Part shown: in pieces, positions 60,979 to 64,000 of the stretch
How the letters are laid out: every line of letters begins with the position of its first letter
Numbering within the stretch: position 1 is the first letter of the stretch
From: Bradyrhizobium sp. SZCCT0153
Lineage (GTDB): Bacteria > Pseudomonadota > Alphaproteobacteria > Rhizobiales > Xanthobacteraceae
DNA: 64,000 bases
Assembly (NCBI RefSeq): GCF_018129995.1
Contig: NZ_JAFCKS010000001.1
Span: forward strand, 655,001 to 719,000
Reading direction: 5' to 3'
Translations under genes and position numbers: made by a program
The notes under the pieces: generated by a model
Databases searched by the model: none
The model's input: only the letters and a program-made list of their open reading frames with translations
Told to the model about the DNA's origin: nothing

Positions 60979-63207
60979 TTAGCGCGACGGCGCCGATAGT
61001 GCTGATCGCAGCACCGCGGCGAGGTCTCGTCGCCGGAACGGCTTGGTCAGGACGCGGGCGTCGCCGGCCCCGTCGGGCGCCTTGACGGGATTTTGGGTGT
61101 AGCCGGAGGTGAACAGCACCTTGAGCCCCGGCCGCAGCTGGGTTGCTTGCCTGGCAAGCTCGGGCCCGAACATGCCGCCGGGCATCACGACGTCGGTGAA
61201 CAGCAGGTCGATATCCCCGGAGCCGCGCAACAATTCGAGGGCTGCGGGGCCGTTCGACGCCGCGATCACGCGGTAGCCGAGCGCTTTCAGTTCGTTCTCG
61301 ACATAGGCCCGAACCATGTCGTCGTCCTCGACGACGAGAATGGTCTCGCTTCCGTCGGGAGCGACGATCCGTTCGGCGGGCGACGAAGGCTCGCTTCGCG
61401 GCGTTGCAAGGCGGGGAAAGAACAGCCTGACGACGCTGCCTTGTCCCGGCTCGGACTGCATCTGCACCACGCCGCCGGACTGCCGCACAAACCCGTAGAC
61501 CATGCTCAGGCCGAGCCCGGTCCCCTTGCCGACCTCCTTGGTCGTGAAGAACGGTTCGAACGCCCGGCTCGCCACCTCGGCGGTCATGCCGCTGCCGGTG
61601 TCCGTCACGGCCACCATGACATAGTCGCCGGCGCGCGGCTCGCCGTTGACGTCGAGGTCGGATTCACCGAGCGAGGCGTTGCGCACCGCGATGGTCAGCC
61701 TGCCGCCCAGCGGCATGACGTCACGCGCGTTGAGCACGAGATTGAGCAGCGCAGTCGTCAGTTGGCCGGGATCGACGCTGGTCGGCCACACCTGCGGTTC
61801 GAGCGCGAAGCTGCATTCGATGTGCTCGCCCAAGGGACGGCGCAACAACGGCTCCATCTCGTGAACCTTCTCGCCGATGTCGATGTCTCGCGGCCTCAGA
61901 GGCTGCTTGCGCGCGAAGGCGAGCAGGCTCCGGGTCAGGTCGGAGCCGCGTTCGGCGGCGGTCGCGATGTCGCCGGCGATCCGGTGCAATTCCTTGTTCC
62001 CCGCCAGCCTGTCGGCGAGATGCTCTGAATTGCCGAGAATGATGGTCAAGAGATTGTTGAAATCATGCGCCACGCCGCCGGTGAGCTGGCCCATGGCTTC
62101 CATCTTCTGCGATTGGCTGAGCTTCTGGTTGAGGTCTGCGATGGCCGCGCGTTGCTGCTCGAGCGACTCCGCGGTGCCGTTGAGCAGGGTCATCAATCCG
62201 CCGAGCTCGCCGCGCGGATGGGGAAGAGGAATTCGCGCGCTGAGATCGCCGAGCCCAAGCCTCTTCGCCATGGTGGCGAGCCGCCCGACCTGGCGCCCGA
62301 CGCTCACGGTGGCGAGGATCCATACGCCGGCCAGCAGCAGCAGCGAGGCCACCGCGAGGATCGCCATGTCCTCGTGGAGCCGGCGGTTCGCCGCCGCGAC
62401 CAGTCCGTCCTTGGACCGTCCGACCAGGACGTAGAGGCCGGCGTCACGGGTCGAAGGCGAGCGGGCGACGGCCCAGACCTGCGTTCGGCCCTCGCGATCG
62501 GTCACTTCCTGAAACGCCTTCTGACCCGGAGCTGTCGCGAAGCGCAGCAGGTGGGATCCTGCAATCGACGCGCCCACGGGTTCGGCCCAGCCCGCTCCCG
62601 AGGGGGCGACGAGAACAGTCCCCTTGCCGTCGATGAGCAGCACCTCCTTCTCGCCAAGCAGCCGCTTGTGGTGGTACTCGGCGAATTTGCGCAGATTGAA
62701 CGATGCGAGCAGGATCAGTTTCAGCGCGCCTGCCTCCGATCGCACCGGATATGCGATCTGGAGCACCGATATTCCGGTCAGCCGGCCGAAGACCGGCTCC
62801 AGCACGACGCCGTGCGAAACCAGGGCCTGCTTGAAATAGGCGCGATCCCTCAGATCGAGGGTGCGGTTGGTCCGCAGCGAGTCGCAGAACAGGCTGCCGT
62901 CCGGATCGATGGTCAGGATGCCGGTGAACTGAGGATATTCCTCGCGGACATCGGAGAGGAAAGCCGAGCACGCCGCCTTGTCGCGCGTGTCGAGGTCGCG
63001 CGCACGGGCCAGCCCATAGTGAAGCTGGGCGGTGCCCTGAATCTTTTCGCTCAGATCGCTTGCAATCTCGTCAGCCGACGCCGCCAGATTGGCCAGGGCG
63101 GCGTTGATTTCGCTGGTCCTGTTCTGCATGAAACGCAGCCCGACGAGGCTTGCCGGCACCAGCATGGCCGCGATCACGAGTATCAGTAGCCGGGTACGCA
63201 AGCTCAT
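60979..63207 (-). CDS. hybrid sensor histidine kinase / response regulator
   Basis: A 742-residue membrane kinase. A first membrane helix (RLLILVIAAMLVPASLVGLR) is followed by a Cache-type periplasmic sensor domain (about residues 40-270, with VREEYPQFTGILTIDPDGSL), a second membrane helix (ILAVASLLLLAGVWILATVS), a HAMP linker (RLATMAKRLGLGDLSARIPL), a HisKA domain with H381 in VAHDFNNLLT, and an ATPase domain (NLVLNARDVM, DTGSGM, GKGTGLGLSMVYG, all intact). A C-terminal receiver domain carries D672 in LLFTDVVMPGG. A phosphotransfer to a separate HPt or regulator is expected. The ligand is unknown and no partner gene lies beside it. Confidence 0.93.
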   Translation of the reverse strand: MSLRTRLLILVIAAMLVPASLVGLRFMQNRTSEINAALANLAASADEIASDLSEKIQGTAQLHYGLARARDLDTRDKAACSAFLSDVREEYPQFTGILTIDPDGSLFCDSLRTNRTLDLRDRAYFKQALVSHGVVLEPVFGRLTGISVLQIAYPVRSEAGALKLILLASFNLRKFAEYHHKRLLGEKEVLLIDGKGTVLVAPSGAGWAEPVGASIAGSHLLRFATAPGQKAFQEVTDREGRTQVWAVARSPSTRDAGLYVLVGRSKDGLVAAANRRLHEDMAILAVASLLLLAGVWILATVSVGRQVGRLATMAKRLGLGDLSARIPLPHPRGELGGLMTLLNGTAESLEQQRAAIADLNQKLSQSQKMEAMGQLTGGVAHDFNNLLTIILGNSEHLADRLAGNKELHRIAGDIATAAERGSDLTRSLLAFARKQPLRPRDIDIGEKVHEMEPLLRRPLGEHIECSFALEPQVWPTSVDPGQLTTALLNLVLNARDVMPLGGRLTIAVRNASLGESDLDVNGEPRAGDYVMVAVTDTGSGMTAEVASRAFEPFFTTKEVGKGTGLGLSMVYGFVRQSGGVVQMQSEPGQGSVVRLFFPRLATPRSEPSSPAERIVAPDGSETILVVEDDDMVRAYVENELKALGYRVIAASNGPAALELLRGSGDIDLLFTDVVMPGGMFGPELARQATQLRPGLKVLFTSGYTQNPVKAPDGAGDARVLTKPFRRRDLAAVLRSALSAPSR

Positions 63208-63523
63208 CGGTCGGGCGGTCCATTCCGGTCATCGCGAATGCTCGTTCAAAGACCCAATTTGCGGTACCACCATCCGTTCAGTCCATAGGCTCGGGGCCGA
63301 AAAAAGCCCCTGGCGTGAAAGATTTCGCGCCGTGTGCATCACGGTTGAGCCTCCTGAAGGGAGCGCCGGCGCCGGTGCGGTGGTTTTCCCCGGGCGCGCG
63401 GCGGAGGCTTGGGAATACCGTTGTCGGCGATCAACTCGCGCGTGCGCGCGCCGGAGAGAGGCGCTAACATGGAGGTCGATCCGCGTGCGACGGAGATCGC
63501 GGCGGCAGATGAGGAGGGAGCCG
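63208..63523. other. divergent spacer between kinase and DUF2189 genes
   Basis: 316 bases holding the promoters of two divergent genes. Neither promoter is clear. A short inverted GC-rich pair is near 63360-63400. No gene or RNA is seen. Confidence 0.5.
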
Positions 63524-64000
63524 ATGTCCATTTCGGGCAAGGTCGATCCGGTGGTGCGTCCCGTTGCGGCGACCGACATCGCCGAAGCGCTGGTCGAGGG
63601 CCTGCGTGATTTCCAGGCGCTGCCGTTTTACGGTCTCTGCTTCGGTGCGCTCTACGCGGCCGGCGGCATCGTCATCATGCTGTGCCTCACCGCGTTCGGC
63701 ATGGTCTATCTCGTCTATCCCCTTGCGGCCGGCTTTGCGTTGATCGGGCCGTTCGTGGCGATCGGCCTCTACGAGGTCAGCCGGCGCCGCGAGCGCGGCG
63801 AGCCGGTCTCGCCCGGCGCGATCTGGTCCGCCATACGTTCACGCAGCGAGATCGGTTGGATGGCCTTCGTCACGCTGTTCGTTTTCGTGATCTGGATGTA
63901 CCAGGTGCGGCTTCTGATCGCCTTGCTGCTCGGGCTGCATGCCTCGTTCTCGAACCTCCAGGAATTCATGACGGTGGTCCTGACGACCAACGAGGGCCTG
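63524..64000 (+). CDS. DUF2189 membrane protein (cut by window edge)
   Basis: ATG 63524 with GAGGAGGGAG upstream opens a frame of 159 codons that runs out of the window without a stop. The sequence SISGKVDPVVRPVAATDIAE then ALVEGLRDFQALPFYGLCFG and two or three transmembrane segments (AAGGIVIMLCLTAFGMVYLV, AAGFALIGPFVAIGLYEVSR) match the DUF2189 family of integral membrane proteins. Its last visible part is VVLTTNEGL. Function unknown in the family. Divergent from the hybrid kinase. Confidence 0.85.
   Translation, partial: MSISGKVDPVVRPVAATDIAEALVEGLRDFQALPFYGLCFGALYAAGGIVIMLCLTAFGMVYLVYPLAAGFALIGPFVAIGLYEVSRRRERGEPVSPGAIWSAIRSRSEIGWMAFVTLFVFVIWMYQVRLLIALLLGLHASFSNLQEFMTVVLTTNEGL

Overview
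The window is high-GC alphaproteobacterial DNA, most probably a Bradyrhizobium or a close relative. This rests on the gene content (serC-serA, a phasin, a PleC/DivJ/PdhS-type kinase, split carA/carB), on several small proteins of a type common in that genus, on a tRNA-His with the alphaproteobacterial form (A73, no G-1), and on palindromic intergenic GC-rich repeats. No species assignment is possible from the sequence alone.

Region 1 (1-10.33 kb) is core chromosome. It holds the end of a glutathione S-transferase, an acetyltransferase, the serine pathway pair serC-serA, a thiolase, a 1167-residue cytoplasmic PAS-type histidine kinase and a phasin. Region 2 (10.33-22.29 kb) is a genomic island in the 3' end of tRNA-His. 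A tyrosine integrase lies next to the tRNA, and 17 bp of the tRNA 3' end are repeated at 22269-22285. The island carries a P-loop helicase-like protein, a zinc-ribbon transposase-like protein flanked by 18-bp direct repeats, a serine recombinase, and a tightly packed five-gene cassette (17653-22115). The cassette encodes a HEPN-fold protein, an ORC/STAND-like ATPase with a winged helix, a HEPN protein with the RNxxxH RNase motif, another all-helical protein and a ParB-like protein. It is my best candidate for an undescribed (defence-like) system.

Region 3 (22.29-31.85 kb) is a second mobile element resembling a phage satellite. A long, overlapping minus-strand operon runs from an XRE repressor through AlpA-like, zinc-binding and primase/helicase genes (one apparently frameshifted) to a Nu1-like DNA-binding protein, a 42-residue protein and a tail tape-measure protein, then a terminator. 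No capsid, portal, large terminase or integrase gene is seen.

Region 4 (31.85-38.27 kb) is a scrambled insertion hot spot. It contains a broken DUF4268 gene, three copies of an 80-90 bp inverted-repeat element, and four decayed copies of the 3' end of an auxin-efflux-carrier gene. Single genes (an unknown 217-residue protein, tenA, an NTF2-like protein, small ORFs) lie between these copies. The intact carrier gene is at 38268-39212.

Region 5 (38.27-64 kb) is core again: an orphan ParA, a DapA-family protein, a LysR regulator, trxB, an Lrp regulator, greA, carB, an MFS exporter with a divergent ArsR-type regulator and two matching operators, a methyltransferase, dps, a cupin, carA, an alpha/beta hydrolase, a GatB/YqeY protein, an epoxide hydrolase, an acyl-CoA synthetase with a MarR regulator, two small proteins, a hybrid histidine kinase and the start of a DUF2189 membrane protein.
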